Shown: positions 7,580 through 16,602 of the stretch, piece by piece
Layout of the letters: each line of letters starts with the position of its first letter
Position numbering within the stretch: position 1 is the first letter of the stretch
NCBI RefSeq assembly: GCF_001005085.2
Contig: NZ_LBMU02000073.1
Location: forward strand, 1-64,000
Direction of reading: 5' to 3'
Length of the DNA: 64,000 nt
Source of the DNA: Streptomyces humi
GTDB lineage: Bacteria > Actinomycetota > Actinomycetes > Streptomycetales > Streptomycetaceae
Position numbers and translations under genes: made by a program
The notes under the pieces: model-generated
The model's database searches: none
What the model saw: the letters and a program-made list of their open reading frames with translations, nothing else
What the model was told of the DNA's origin: nothing

Positions 7580-9070
7580 GTGAACGACTCCCCCACCGAT
7601 GCCGGTGAGCTCGCCGAGTACGGCTACGAGCAGGAGCTGCGACGGACCCTGTCCGCCTGGGCCGTCTTCGCCATCGGCTTCGCGACCATCTCCCCGGTGG
7701 TCGGCATCTACGCCGTCGTCCAGCTGGGCTTCGTGTTCGCGGGCCCCGCGTGGATCTGGGCGGTGGTCGTCGCCTTCCTCGGCCAGCTGCTCGTCGCCGT
7801 GGTCTACGCGGAGCTGTCCTCCCAGTTCCCGATCACGGGCGGTGTCTACCAGTGGGTCCGCCGGCTGGCCGGGCCCCGGCTGGGCTGGCTGGTCGGCTGG
7901 ATCTACCTCGCCTCGGCGGTCGCGTCGCTCACCACGGTCGCCTACCTCGGCGCGAGCTGGCTGTACCTGCTCCTCGCCGACGGCACACCCTCGGCGGCCG
8001 TCCACGTCCTGCTCGGCGTGGTCTTCGTCGCCGTGGCACTGGGGATCAACCTGCTCGGGGTCGATCCGGTCAAGCACTTCCTGAACGCCGGGATCATCGC
8101 GGAGGGTGTCGCTTCGATCGCGGTCAGCGTGTTCCTGCTGCTCTTCGCCCACCACAACGGCTTCGGCATGCTGTTCGACTCCCTCGGGGCGCAGGGCGCC
8201 TCCGGTGGCTCGGTGACGGCGGGTTTCCTGACCTGCGTCGCGGTGGCCGGCTGGGCCTTCCTCGGCTTCGACGCCACCACGCAGGTCGCCGAGGAGACCG
8301 AACAGCCCCGGCGCAGTGTCCCGCGCGCCCTGCTGCGCGCGTACCTCTTCGTCGCCTTCACCGTGCTGCTCACCGGGCTCGCCGTCACCCTCGCCCTGAA
8401 GCGTCCCGGCGACGCGGTGTCCGGCGCGGTCGTCGACCCCGTCTTCGAGGCGGTGACCACGGGGCTCGGCGGCTGGAGCGAGAAGCCGTTCATCGTCGTC
8501 GTACTGGTCGCGTTCTTCGCCTGCGCGATCTCCATCCAGACCTACATCGGCCGAGCCGTGTACGCCTTCGCCCGCGACCGCCAGCTGCCGTTCTCGCCGG
8601 TGCTGGCCACGGTCGGGGCCCGGCAGATCCCGTACGTCTCCCTCGCCGCCACCGCCGTCCTCGGCGCTCTCGGGCTGCTGCTGGGTCTCAACGGCAACGC
8701 CGCTGCCACCTTGATCTCGTTCGGCTCCGGCGGGTTCTACTTCGTGTTCCTCGCCGTCGCCGTGGTGGCGCTGGTCGCCCGGCTCAGCGGCCGCTGGAAT
8801 CCGGCCGACGGCCAGGTACGGCTGGGGCGCACCGGGCTGGCGGTGAACGTGCTGGCGGTGGTCTGGCTGCTCTTCGAGGCCGTCAACATCGCCTGGCCGC
8901 GCACCGAGCTCGCCCCGGTCGGCGGCAGCTGGATCCAGGTCTGGGCCGTGGTCCTGGTCTTCTCGGTCCTCTTCCTCCTCGGCCTCGGCTACGTCCTGGT
9001 CGCCCGGCCCCACACCAGGCTCGCCGCTCCCGCCCCGAGCCACCGCACCGAAGAAGTGAAGGCCTCCTGA
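7580..9070 (+). CDS. APC-family amino acid/polyamine permease
   Basis: A 496-residue transporter of the amino acid-polyamine-organocation superfamily with about 12 membrane segments. Family features include the helix 1 region (SPVVGIYAVV) and the helix 6 motif GFDATTQVAEETE with its conserved acidic residues. GTG is the start: CAGGAG lies 7 nt before it, and length and N-terminus then match the family. Its stop overlaps the alcohol dehydrogenase start (TGATG), so the two are translationally coupled. Context suggests uptake of an amino compound that is then oxidised by the two dehydrogenases. Confidence 0.85.
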   Translation: MNDSPTDAGELAEYGYEQELRRTLSAWAVFAIGFATISPVVGIYAVVQLGFVFAGPAWIWAVVVAFLGQLLVAVVYAELSSQFPITGGVYQWVRRLAGPRLGWLVGWIYLASAVASLTTVAYLGASWLYLLLADGTPSAAVHVLLGVVFVAVALGINLLGVDPVKHFLNAGIIAEGVASIAVSVFLLLFAHHNGFGMLFDSLGAQGASGGSVTAGFLTCVAVAGWAFLGFDATTQVAEETEQPRRSVPRALLRAYLFVAFTVLLTGLAVTLALKRPGDAVSGAVVDPVFEAVTTGLGGWSEKPFIVVVLVAFFACAISIQTYIGRAVYAFARDRQLPFSPVLATVGARQIPYVSLAATAVLGALGLLLGLNGNAAATLISFGSGGFYFVFLAVAVVALVARLSGRWNPADGQVRLGRTGLAVNVLAVVWLLFEAVNIAWPRTELAPVGGSWIQVWAVVLVFSVLFLLGLGYVLVARPHTRLAAPAPSHRTEEVKAS

Positions 9071-10170
9071 TGTCGTCGCAACTCTCCCCGGCCGTCGTCC
9101 TCGACCCCGAGACGGGACTGGACACACGTGAGGTCGCGGTACGGCCCGCCGGACCCGGCGAGGTCGAGATCGAGGTCCGCGCGGCCGGTGTCTGCCACTC
9201 CGACCTGCACGTGGTGTCCGGCGACTGGCCGGCCGACCGGCCGCTGGTCCTCGGGCACGAGGCGGCGGGTGTGGTCACCCGCGTCGGCCCCGGCGTCACC
9301 TCCGTGCGGCCCGGCGACCACGCGGTGCTGTCCTGGTTCGCACCCTGCCGCCGGTGCCGTCGCTGCGTGGCGGGCCAGGCCTGGCTGTGCACCGGCACCA
9401 AGGCCGTCGCCAACACGCTGCCCGACGGGACCACGCCGTTCACCGGCACCGACGGCGCGCCGGTCTGGCCCTACCTCGGTCTCGGCGCCTTCACCGGCCG
9501 GCTGACGGTCCCGGAGAGCGCCGTGGTGCGCGTTCCCGACGAACTCCCCTTCGGTATCGGCGCGTTGCTCGGCTGCTCGGTGACCACGGGGGTCGGCGCG
9601 GTGGTCAACACGGCCGGGGTCCGGCCCGGCGAGTCGGCGGTCGTGATCGGCACCGGCGGGGTGGGGCTCTCCGTGGTGATGGGTCTGCGGCTGGTCGGTG
9701 CCGATCCGATCGTCGCGGTGGACCTCTCCCCCGAACGCCTCGCCGTGGCCCGCCGTTTCGGCGCCACCCACACCCTCGACGGCGCGCATGACGATGTCGT
9801 GGCCTGGTGCCAGGAGCAACTGGGCGGTGTGGACTACGCGTTCGAGGCCATCGGCAGTCCGAGGGTGATCGAGACGCTGCCCGGCATGCTCACCTCGGGC
9901 GGCGCCGCCGTGCTGGTCGGCATGGCCGCGACCGGCGCCACCGGCTCCTTCGACCTGTTCGACCTGGCCGACCAGGGCAAGCGCATCCTGGGCTGCAACT
10001 ACGGCTCCAGCGTCGGGGAGATCGACATCCCGAAGCTGGCCCGCCTTTACCTGTCCGGCCGGCTTCCCCTGGACGAACTGATCGGCAGGAGCCGCCCGTT
10101 GAGCGAGGCCGCGGAGGCCTTCGACGACCTCAGGTCCAACACCGGGGTACGCACGATCCTCGAACCCTGA
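9070..10170 (+). CDS. Zinc-dependent alcohol dehydrogenase (MDR family)
   Basis: A 366-residue medium-chain dehydrogenase that oxidises an alcohol to an aldehyde with NAD(P). Catalytic zinc ligands are Cys42 (GVCHSDLH) and His63-Glu64 (GHEAAG). Structural zinc Cys residues are 93, 96, 99 and 107. The Rossmann motif is GTGGVG at about residue 197. It lies between a permease and an aldehyde dehydrogenase, so the likely sequence is import, oxidation to aldehyde, oxidation to acid. The alcohol is not known. Confidence 0.88.
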   Translation: MSSQLSPAVVLDPETGLDTREVAVRPAGPGEVEIEVRAAGVCHSDLHVVSGDWPADRPLVLGHEAAGVVTRVGPGVTSVRPGDHAVLSWFAPCRRCRRCVAGQAWLCTGTKAVANTLPDGTTPFTGTDGAPVWPYLGLGAFTGRLTVPESAVVRVPDELPFGIGALLGCSVTTGVGAVVNTAGVRPGESAVVIGTGGVGLSVVMGLRLVGADPIVAVDLSPERLAVARRFGATHTLDGAHDDVVAWCQEQLGGVDYAFEAIGSPRVIETLPGMLTSGGAAVLVGMAATGATGSFDLFDLADQGKRILGCNYGSSVGEIDIPKLARLYLSGRLPLDELIGRSRPLSEAAEAFDDLRSNTGVRTILEP

Positions 10171-10206
10171 CCGACTCTCCCGACACACCCCCCACTTGGA
10201 GGCACC

Positions 10207-11541
10207 ATGTACGCCGTCACCGACCCGACCACCGGCGAGGTCGTCGAGACCTACCCGACCGCCACCGACGCCGAGGTCGCCGCGGCCGTCGACGCCGCCC
10301 ACGCCGCCACCGCCTGGGGCCGGTCCGGCTCCGTGGCCGAGCGCGCCGCGCTGCTGCGCAGGCTGGGCGACCTGCACGCCGAGCACAGCGCCGAACTCGC
10401 CGCGAGCATCGTCCGGGAGATGGGCAAGCCGCTCGCCGAGGCGGAGGGCGAGATCGGCTTCTGCGTCGACATCTACCACTACTACGCCGACCACGCCGAG
10501 GAGTTCCTCGCCGACGAGCCCCTCGACGTCACCTCCGGCACCGGCACCGCCGTCGTACGGCGCGGTCCGGTGGGTGTGCTGCTCGGCATCATGCCGTGGA
10601 ACTTCCCGGCCTACCAGGTGGCCCGGTTCGCGGCCCCGAACCTCGCCGTCGGCAACACCATCGTCCTCAAGCACGCCCCGCAGTGTCCGGGTACGGCGGC
10701 GCTGCTGGAGCGGCTGTTCGCGGAGGCGGGCTTCCCGGCGGGCGCGTACGTCAACGTGTACGCCACCAACGAGCAGATCGCCGACGTGATCGCGGACCCG
10801 CGGGTGCACGGCGTCTCCCTCACCGGCTCCGAGCGGGCCGGGGCCGCGGTCGCCGAGATCGCCGGACGGCACCTGAAGAAGGTCGTCCTGGAACTCGGCG
10901 GCTCGGACCCGTTCGTGGTGCTCTCCACCGACGACCTGGACTCCGTCGTCGAGGCGGCGGTGGCCGCCCGTCTCGACAACACCGGCCAGGCGTGCAACGC
11001 CGCGAAGCGGTTCGTGGTCGTCGCGGACCTGTACGACGCGTTCGTGGAGCGGTTCACGGCCCGGCTGCTCGACTCGGCCACCGGGGCGCCCCTCTCCTCG
11101 GCGGCGGCCGCCGAGACCCTGGCCCGGCAGGTCGGCGAGGCCGTGGCGGAGGGTGCCGTCCTGCACGGGTCCGGTGAGCGGCGGGGCGCGTTCTTCCCGG
11201 CGGGTGTGCTCACCGGGCTGACCACCGAGCACGCGGCGGCCCGTCAGGAGCTGTTCGGACCGGTCGCGATGGTCTTCCCGGCCGCCGACGAGGACGACGC
11301 GGTACGGATCGCCAACGACACGCCGTACGGCCTCGGTTCCTACGTCTTCACCACCGACCCGGAGCAGGCCGCGCGCGTCGCGGACCGCATCGAGGCCGGC
11401 ATGGTCTTCGTGAACGGCGTGGGCGCGGAGGGCGCCGAGCTGCCGTTCGGCGGAGTGAAGCGGTCCGGCTTCGGCCGGGAGCTCGGGCGTCTCGGCATCG
11501 AGGAGTTCACCAACAAGAAGCTGATCCGCACGGTGGCCTGA
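10207..11541 (+). CDS. NAD(P)-dependent aldehyde dehydrogenase, succinate-semialdehyde type
   Basis: A 444-residue aldehyde dehydrogenase with Asn132 (PWNFPA), the catalytic base Glu229 (ELGGSDPF) and the nucleophile Cys263 (NTGQACNAAKRF). Overall length and the GTGTAVVRRGPVG and LTGSERAG segments resemble short succinate-semialdehyde dehydrogenases. It is the last gene of the TetR-controlled operon, 36 bp after the alcohol dehydrogenase, with GGAGG before the ATG. Substrate assignment is by family only; other small aldehydes from amine or alcohol breakdown are possible. Confidence 0.88.
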   Translation: MYAVTDPTTGEVVETYPTATDAEVAAAVDAAHAATAWGRSGSVAERAALLRRLGDLHAEHSAELAASIVREMGKPLAEAEGEIGFCVDIYHYYADHAEEFLADEPLDVTSGTGTAVVRRGPVGVLLGIMPWNFPAYQVARFAAPNLAVGNTIVLKHAPQCPGTAALLERLFAEAGFPAGAYVNVYATNEQIADVIADPRVHGVSLTGSERAGAAVAEIAGRHLKKVVLELGGSDPFVVLSTDDLDSVVEAAVAARLDNTGQACNAAKRFVVVADLYDAFVERFTARLLDSATGAPLSSAAAAETLARQVGEAVAEGAVLHGSGERRGAFFPAGVLTGLTTEHAAARQELFGPVAMVFPAADEDDAVRIANDTPYGLGSYVFTTDPEQAARVADRIEAGMVFVNGVGAEGAELPFGGVKRSGFGRELGRLGIEEFTNKKLIRTVA

Positions 11542-11605
11542 CCGGCACGGTGGAGCCGCGGTCCGGCAGGCCTGACCGGCACGGTGAATCCGCGGTCCGG
11601 CAGGC
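11538..11605. repeat. 34-bp tandem duplication at the end of the aldehyde dehydrogenase gene
   Basis: Two adjacent 34-bp copies start with CTGACCGGCACGGTG and share CCGCGGTCCGGCAGGC; only two bases differ. The first copy includes the stop codon. The rest of the 293-bp gap up to the kinase gene shows no gene or clear hairpin. Confidence 0.9.
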
Positions 11606-11834
11606 GTGACCGGCTCGTGCCTCACCGGTGCGTCGATCCATGTCGACGGCGGCTTCACCGTCCGGCACCCGCACTCGGCGGTGCCGGGGTCCGCACGGCG
11701 GCCCTGCGGGGAGCCCACCGACGCCGAGCCCGTTCCGGGCGGGCGGTCATGCGGACGTGGTCCCGGCGGGGCGACGCGCCAGTAGGGTGGGGAGGCTGTC
11801 GTCGTCCCCCCAACACCTCGTCCTTCACGGGGAG

Positions 11835-13046
11835 ATGACCGACAGCGGTCAATCGGCTCACCGCGTAAGGATGAAGCAACAGGTGCGAATAGCGGGACGG
11901 TACCGGCTGAACGGCGTCATCGGGCGGGGCGCGATGGGAGAGGTCTGGCAGGCGTACGACGAGGTGCTCGGCGGCCCGGTGGCGGTCAAGCTCCTGCTCG
12001 CCCAGAACTCCGATCCCACCGCCCCCGCCCGTTTCCGCCTGGAGGCCCAGACCGCGGGCCGGCTCCGCCACCCCCATGTGGTCGGCGTCGTCGACTTCGG
12101 CGAGCACGAGGGCGGCCTGTTCCTGGTGATGGAACTGGTCGAGGGCGACAGTCTGGCCCGTGTGCTCGCCCACTCCGGTTCCCTGCCGGCCGGGGAGGTG
12201 GCTCGTATCGCCGCCCAGTCGGCCGCGGGGCTCGCCGCCGCGCACGAACACGGCATCGTGCACCGGGACATCAAGCCCGGCAACCTGCTGCTCGACGCCG
12301 ACCGGTCCGTCAAGATCGGCGACTTCGGCATCGCCCGTTTCGTGGACGACCCGGGCGCCCTCACCGCGGCCGGCCAGATCGTCGGAACGAGTCTGTACAT
12401 CGCCCCCGAGCGCGCCCTCGGCAAGCCGGCCGGGCCCGCGTCCGACGTCTACTCGCTGGGCTGCGTGCTGTACCAACTCCTCACCGGGCGCCCGCCGTTC
12501 CATGCCGAGAGCGCCATCGCCGTCCTCCATCACCACCTCGACACGCCGCCCGTGCCACCGCGAGAACTGGGCGTCCGGATTCCCCCCGCCTTCGAGAACT
12601 ACCTGCTCGCGCTCCTCGCCAAGCGCCCCGAGGACCGGCCCACGGCGCGTCAGGCGGCCCAGTGGTTCGCCTCGGACGCCTGGCGGGGGCGTCCCGAGCC
12701 GCTGCCGGCGGCCGCACCGCGCCCCGTACCGCACTCGCGTGAAGCCCCCTCGGGGGCGCTCGCGGCGATGCGGGCCGGCACGGGCGTGCCGCTGGGTTCC
12801 GCGACCACGTACGCCTTCCCGGCCGGCGGTTCCGCCGCCGTCCACCGGACGCGGCGACGACAGCGCACCGGGCACCGTACCCTCGGCGTCCCCCGTTCGA
12901 GGCTGGTGGGCGCCGTCGCCGCCGTGGCGGTCTTCCTCGCGGCGCTGCTGGTCGGCCTGGCATGGCTGTCCCCCGATCACAGCTCGGCGGACACGCCGTC
13001 GGGTGACCGGCCGGGCGGCACGAACTCGGCCCCGGCCACGCCGTAG
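11835..13046 (+). CDS. Membrane-anchored Ser/Thr protein kinase (PknB-like)
   Basis: A 403-residue eukaryotic-type kinase. The N-terminal catalytic domain has the glycine loop GRGAMGEV (residues 30-37), Lys52, HRDIKPGN (143-150), DFG (163-165) and an APE segment. A Pro/Ala-rich linker follows, then one membrane segment (about 358-380) and a ~20-residue outer tail without PASTA or other sensor domains. The start is uncertain: this ATG directly abuts GGGGAG, and an ATG 36 bp later (MKQQVRIAGRYRL) is also plausible. No substrate is encoded next to it; it stands alone, convergent with the sugar genes. Confidence 0.85.
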   Translation: MTDSGQSAHRVRMKQQVRIAGRYRLNGVIGRGAMGEVWQAYDEVLGGPVAVKLLLAQNSDPTAPARFRLEAQTAGRLRHPHVVGVVDFGEHEGGLFLVMELVEGDSLARVLAHSGSLPAGEVARIAAQSAAGLAAAHEHGIVHRDIKPGNLLLDADRSVKIGDFGIARFVDDPGALTAAGQIVGTSLYIAPERALGKPAGPASDVYSLGCVLYQLLTGRPPFHAESAIAVLHHHLDTPPVPPRELGVRIPPAFENYLLALLAKRPEDRPTARQAAQWFASDAWRGRPEPLPAAAPRPVPHSREAPSGALAAMRAGTGVPLGSATTYAFPAGGSAAVHRTRRRQRTGHRTLGVPRSRLVGAVAAVAVFLAALLVGLAWLSPDHSSADTPSGDRPGGTNSAPATP

Positions 13047-13080
13047 CCGCGAAGGTCCCGCGGCCCCGGTGGTCGCGTCG

Positions 13081-13926
13081 TCAGCGCGCGCCGGGTGTGC
13101 CCAGTGCCGTGAGGCAGTCGGCGACGGCGTCTGTCATGGCGTCCCGGGCCGGGGCCAGGTAGCGGCGCGGGTCGACCAGGTCCGGGCTCTCGGCCAGGGT
13201 GGCCCGGACCGCGCGGGTGAAGGAGACGTTGAGCAGCGTGCCGATGTTGATCTTCGTCATGCCGTGGGCCAGGGCGGCCCGCAGGGTCTCGTGCGGCACC
13301 CCTGACGAACCGTGCAGGACCAGCGGCACGGGCACCTCGTCCCTGAGCCGGGCGATCAGTCCGAGGTCGAGCGCGGCGGTCCTGGAGACCATCGCGTGGC
13401 TGCTGCCCACCGCGACGGCCAGGGCGTCCACGCCGGTCTCGGCGACGAACCGGGCGGCGTCCCCCGGGTCGGTGCGCGCTCCCGGGGTGTGCGCCGACCC
13501 CTTGCCGCCGATCTCGCCCAGCTCCGCCTCCACGAACAGGCCCTGGCCGTGCGCCCAGCGGACGGCCTCGCGCGTCGCCGCGATGTTCTCCTCGTCCGGC
13601 AGCCGGGACGCGTCGAACATCACCGAACTGGCCCCGCACTCGGCGGTGCGGTGCAACAGGGCGACGTCCTCGACGTGGTCGAGGTGCAGGGCGAGCCGGG
13701 CGTCGCTGCCGCCGGCGGCGGCGGTCGTGGCGGTCGCCAGCGGCATGACGTCGCCGCCGTGGTGGCGTACGGCGTTCTGGCTGATCTGGACGATCGCCGG
13801 CCGGCCGGTGCGCCGCGCGGCCTCGGCGACGGCCTGGACGTGCTCCAGGGTGATGACGTTGAAGGCGGCTATGCCGGAACCCGACGCGTGGGCTTCGGCG
13901 ATCAGGTCCGCGCTGCGGCAGAGCAT
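13081..13926 (-). CDS. Class II (zinc) fructose/tagatose-bisphosphate aldolase family
   Basis: A 281-residue aldolase that would cleave a ketose phosphate, probably tagatose-1,6-bisphosphate, to two trioses. Class II features are the HLDHVED segment with catalytic Asp83 and zinc ligand His84, GSSHAM, and LHGSSGVP with the next zinc-binding His. The length matches GatY/KbaY and short Fba proteins. AAAGGA precedes the ATG. It is the last gene of a minus-strand operon with a SIS isomerase and a Gfo/Idh/MocA enzyme, and would be the final step of the galactosamine route proposed for this locus. Confidence 0.82.
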   Translation of the reverse strand: MLCRSADLIAEAHASGSGIAAFNVITLEHVQAVAEAARRTGRPAIVQISQNAVRHHGGDVMPLATATTAAAGGSDARLALHLDHVEDVALLHRTAECGASSVMFDASRLPDEENIAATREAVRWAHGQGLFVEAELGEIGGKGSAHTPGARTDPGDAARFVAETGVDALAVAVGSSHAMVSRTAALDLGLIARLRDEVPVPLVLHGSSGVPHETLRAALAHGMTKINIGTLLNVSFTRAVRATLAESPDLVDPRRYLAPARDAMTDAVADCLTALGTPGAR

Positions 13927-13986
13927 GACGTCCTTTCGGAGGGCGGGGCCCCGGACGGCCGGGGCCGCCGGGTGCCGGGCGCGCGG

Positions 13987-14877
13987 TCAGGAGGCGGGGC
14001 GGTCCAGGATCACGGAGCGGGTCAGGGCGCGCGGCCGGTCCGGATCCAGCCCCTTGCGCACGGCACTCGCCTCGGCGAGCCGCTGTACGCGCACCAGGTC
14101 GGCCTGCGGGTCCTCGGGATGGTCCACGAACAGCGCGCCGGTGGCGTCGACGTCCGCCCGGAGTCCGGCCTCGTCCGGGCCGAAGTGCCACACCAGGCGG
14201 CCGGGCGCGGCGATGGCGATCGGACCGTGCCGGTACTCCAGGGACGGGTAGGACTCCGTCCAGCTCTGGGTGGCCTCCCGCATCTTCAGGGACGCCTCGC
14301 GGGCGATGCCGTGTGCCCAGCCCCGGCCGAGGAAGGTGATCTGGCCGGCGGTGACCCACTCCTCGGGCAGCGGTGTCTCCAGCGCCGTGCGCGCGGCCTC
14401 CGCCAGCGGCTCGGCCGCCTCACCCAGTCCGGCACGCAGGGCGGTGAGCGCGGTGGTCGCGAACACGGTCTGCACGACGGACTTCTCGTCCGCGAAGGAC
14501 AGGTCGAGGACATGGTCGGCGACGTCGACGACCGGTGTGGAGGTGTCGGCGGTCAGGGCGACCGCGGGGTACCGGCCGCGCCGCCGGTCGAGCAGTTCCA
14601 GGATCTCGGTGGTGGTGCCGGACCGGGAGATCGCCACCAGCCGGTCGTAGGCGCGTTCGTGCGGGAACTCGGAGGCCGCGAAGTGGTCCGTCTCGCCGAG
14701 GCCGCGCCGCTCGCGGAGCGCGGCGTACGCCTCGGCCATGAACCAGGAGGTGCCGCAGCCGACGACGGCGACCCGCTCGCCCGGCCGGGGCAGCAGGTCC
14801 GCGGCGTCGGCCGCCACGGTCGCGGCCTTGAGCCAGGTCTGGGGCTGGCGGGCGATCTCCTCGCCTATGAACGACAT
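13987..14877 (-). CDS. SIS-domain sugar-phosphate isomerase/deaminase (AgaS-like)
   Basis: A 296-residue protein with two SIS domains. The first contains VVGCGTSWFMAEAY and ISRSGTTTEILELL, the phosphosugar-binding signatures shared with AgaS and the isomerase half of GlmS; the second begins near FLGRGWAHGIAREASLK. Known: AgaS converts galactosamine-6-phosphate to tagatose-6-phosphate and ammonia. Next to an aldolase of the tagatose type and GH114 enzymes, this role fits well. GAGGAG precedes the ATG. A glucosamine-type activity cannot be excluded from sequence. Confidence 0.8.
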   Translation of the reverse strand: MSFIGEEIARQPQTWLKAATVAADAADLLPRPGERVAVVGCGTSWFMAEAYAALRERRGLGETDHFAASEFPHERAYDRLVAISRSGTTTEILELLDRRRGRYPAVALTADTSTPVVDVADHVLDLSFADEKSVVQTVFATTALTALRAGLGEAAEPLAEAARTALETPLPEEWVTAGQITFLGRGWAHGIAREASLKMREATQSWTESYPSLEYRHGPIAIAAPGRLVWHFGPDEAGLRADVDATGALFVDHPEDPQADLVRVQRLAEASAVRKGLDPDRPRALTRSVILDRPAS

Positions 14878-14958
14878 GCCGGTGCTCCTCGGTGTCTCGG
14901 TGTGCGGAAGGGCGCGCGTCGGCGGCCTCGGGGGCTGGACTCGATCGGGACGGGAGGG

Positions 14959-16200
14959 TCAGGGGGGCCGGGTGGCCGGTCCACGGGAACCCGGCTGGTG
15001 GCGCGCGAAGTAGTCGGCGAGGTCCGGGGCCAGGGCGGGCACCTGTACGGAGGTGCCGCCCGACCGCAGCGAGGTGGTGGCCGCGATGCCCGTGGCGACC
15101 GCCTCACGGGCGGCGACGGGCGAGGTGTCGGTGGCTCCGCCGTGCGCGACGAAGCCCAGGAACTCGTCGACGAGGGCCTGGTCCGCGCCGCCGTGGCCGG
15201 CGCCGGCGGTCTCGAAGGTCTCGGCGTCGAGGGTGCGGTCGGCCTCGGGCCGGTAGCCGGAGCGGCGCCGGTTCCACACCTTGACCACCGGTGGGTCGCC
15301 CTCGATGCCGTCGCCGAGGTTCTCGATGCGGCCCTCGTCGCCGATGACGGTGTAGTTGCGCCAGTAGTCGGGGGTGAAGTGGCACTGCTGGTAGCTGGTG
15401 AGCACCCCGTTGTCGAGGCGGGTCAGCACCATGCTGATGTCCTCGACGTCGACGACGGGGTTGAGGTCGCGCAGTGCGGACGGCGGCCAGACGCCCTCGT
15501 CGAACCAGTCCTGCACCCGCCGCGGGCCCTGTGGTCCCGAGCGGCGGTGCGCGTTGGCGCCGTAGACGGCCAGGTCGCCCAGGGCGGTGACGGTACGGGC
15601 GGTGCCGCCCGCCAGCCAGTGGATCGCATCCAGGTCGTGGGCGCCCTTCTGGAGCAACAGGCCGGTGGTGCGGTCCCGTTCGGCGTGCCAGTCCTTGAAG
15701 TAGTAGTCGCCGCCGTGGCCGACGAAGTGCCGGCACCACACCGCTCGTACGGTCCCGATCGCGCCTTCGTCGACGAGCCGGCGCATGGTGCGCAGGACGG
15801 GCAGGTGCCGCAGGTTGTGCCCGACGTAGAGCCGGGTGCGGGTGCGGGCGGCGGTGGCCAGTACCCGGTCGCAGTCGGCCAGGGTGACGGTCAGCGGTTT
15901 CTCGACGAACACGGCGACGCCGGCTTCGAGGAAGTACCGGGCGGGTGCGGTGTGCTGGTCGTCGGGGGTGAGGACGAAGACGGCGTCGAGGCCGTCCGCG
16001 AGCATGTCCTCGTACCGCTCGTGGATCCGTACGCCGGGGCCGAAGAGTGAGCGGGCGTCGGCGCGGCCGCGGGCGGCCGGGTCGGCGCAGGAGACCACGC
16101 GGGCCGTTCCGGGCCGGTCGGCCAGGGTGGCCAGGCCGGCGCGCAGGCCGACGCCGACCACACCCAGGCGCAGTTCGGGCGCGGGCGGCTGATCGGTCAT
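14959..16200 (-). CDS. Gfo/Idh/MocA-family NAD(P)-dependent enzyme
   Basis: A 413-residue oxidoreductase-fold protein. The N-terminal Rossmann domain has GVVGVGLRAGLA and the family motif VEKPL; the C-terminal alpha/beta domain follows. AAGGGA lies 9 nt before the chosen ATG; the open frame extends 132 bp upstream but covers the operator region. Known: the family includes sugar dehydrogenases and also GH109 NAD-dependent alpha-N-acetylgalactosaminidases. In this locus either an oxidation step or hydrolysis of alpha-linked galactosamine units is possible. It leads the minus-strand operon. Confidence 0.75.
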   Translation of the reverse strand: MTDQPPAPELRLGVVGVGLRAGLATLADRPGTARVVSCADPAARGRADARSLFGPGVRIHERYEDMLADGLDAVFVLTPDDQHTAPARYFLEAGVAVFVEKPLTVTLADCDRVLATAARTRTRLYVGHNLRHLPVLRTMRRLVDEGAIGTVRAVWCRHFVGHGGDYYFKDWHAERDRTTGLLLQKGAHDLDAIHWLAGGTARTVTALGDLAVYGANAHRRSGPQGPRRVQDWFDEGVWPPSALRDLNPVVDVEDISMVLTRLDNGVLTSYQQCHFTPDYWRNYTVIGDEGRIENLGDGIEGDPPVVKVWNRRRSGYRPEADRTLDAETFETAGAGHGGADQALVDEFLGFVAHGGATDTSPVAAREAVATGIAATTSLRSGGTSVQVPALAPDLADYFARHQPGSRGPATRPP

Positions 16201-16312
16201 GGGGCATCCCTTCGTCTTCGTCCCGGACCGGGAGAGGTGCCGGCGAGCTGACGTCATGACAGGCCCCGCACGGGAATCGGACTCCGGGTCCCGCCGTGGC
16301 ACCCCAGACAAT

Positions 16313-16362
16313 AGATGCTCGAAACTGCTCAATCAATGCCCCTATCGAGCATCTTCAAGCAT
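16313..16362. promoter_or_regulatory. Repeated TGCTCGA boxes, candidate DeoR/GntR-type operator
   Basis: AGATGCTCGA and its exact reverse complement TCGAGCATCT are separated by 22 bp. A further box TCAAGCAT follows at once, and TGCTCAA lies within the spacer. The array sits in the 402-bp divergent region between the Gfo/Idh/MocA operon and the second GH114 gene. ATGCTCGA recurs at 17482-17489 before the transporter genes. Repeated heptamers of this kind are typical of DeoR-family sugar repressors; no such regulator is encoded in the window. Confidence 0.65.
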
Positions 16363-16430
16363 TCCGGGGGCGGACCCGTCCGGTACGTGGCGCACCGGCA
16401 CGTCTCGCGCCGCGGGACGCGGCGCGTTCG

Positions 16431-16460
16431 TTGACATCCTCATCGGCGCTCGCTTTACTC
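16431..16460 (+). promoter_or_regulatory. Vegetative-type promoter for the second GH114 gene
   Basis: TTGACA is a consensus -35, followed after 17-18 nt by TTTACT/TTACTC as the -10. Transcription would begin near 16466 and run through the structured leader, giving a ~137-nt untranslated region. Confidence 0.65.
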
Positions 16461-16489
16461 CCGGACTACGCAGGAGCCCCGCTCCGCGT

Positions 16490-16573
16490 CAGAGGTACGC
16501 CCAGCCGGTATGCGGGCCCCGTGCCGCGAGCCCGGCCCGAGTCGCCAGGACGCCCCAGGCGTCCGAGGCGGGG
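16490..16573 (+). promoter_or_regulatory. Structured mRNA leader, copy 2 of 3
   Basis: It begins with AGAGGTACGCCCAGCCGGTA, identical in copy 3. The inner hairpin is a perfect GGACGCC/GGCGTCC with a 3-nt loop, flanked by AGTCGCCA on one side and GAGGCGGGG on the other, so CGCC and GGCG can extend the stem. The element ends 29 nt before the GH114 ATG. No class could be assigned by eye. Confidence 0.75.
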
Positions 16574-16602
16574 ACGTGCCCTCTTCCCATGGAGCTCGAT
16601 TC

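Noticed and set aside
11835..13046. Kinase as part of the galactosamine locus
   Set aside because: It is convergent with the sugar operon, shares no operator box, and has no sensor domain linking it to sugars.
16490..16573. Cobalamin, c-di-AMP (ydaO) or FMN riboswitch
   Set aside because: GAGTC...AGGA and AGCCGGT look like parts of the cobalamin core, but the GCCACTG box and the AAGCCGGTG-AATCCGGCG pairing are absent; the c-di-AMP GGGGTGAAT and CAGCTAAC blocks are absent too.
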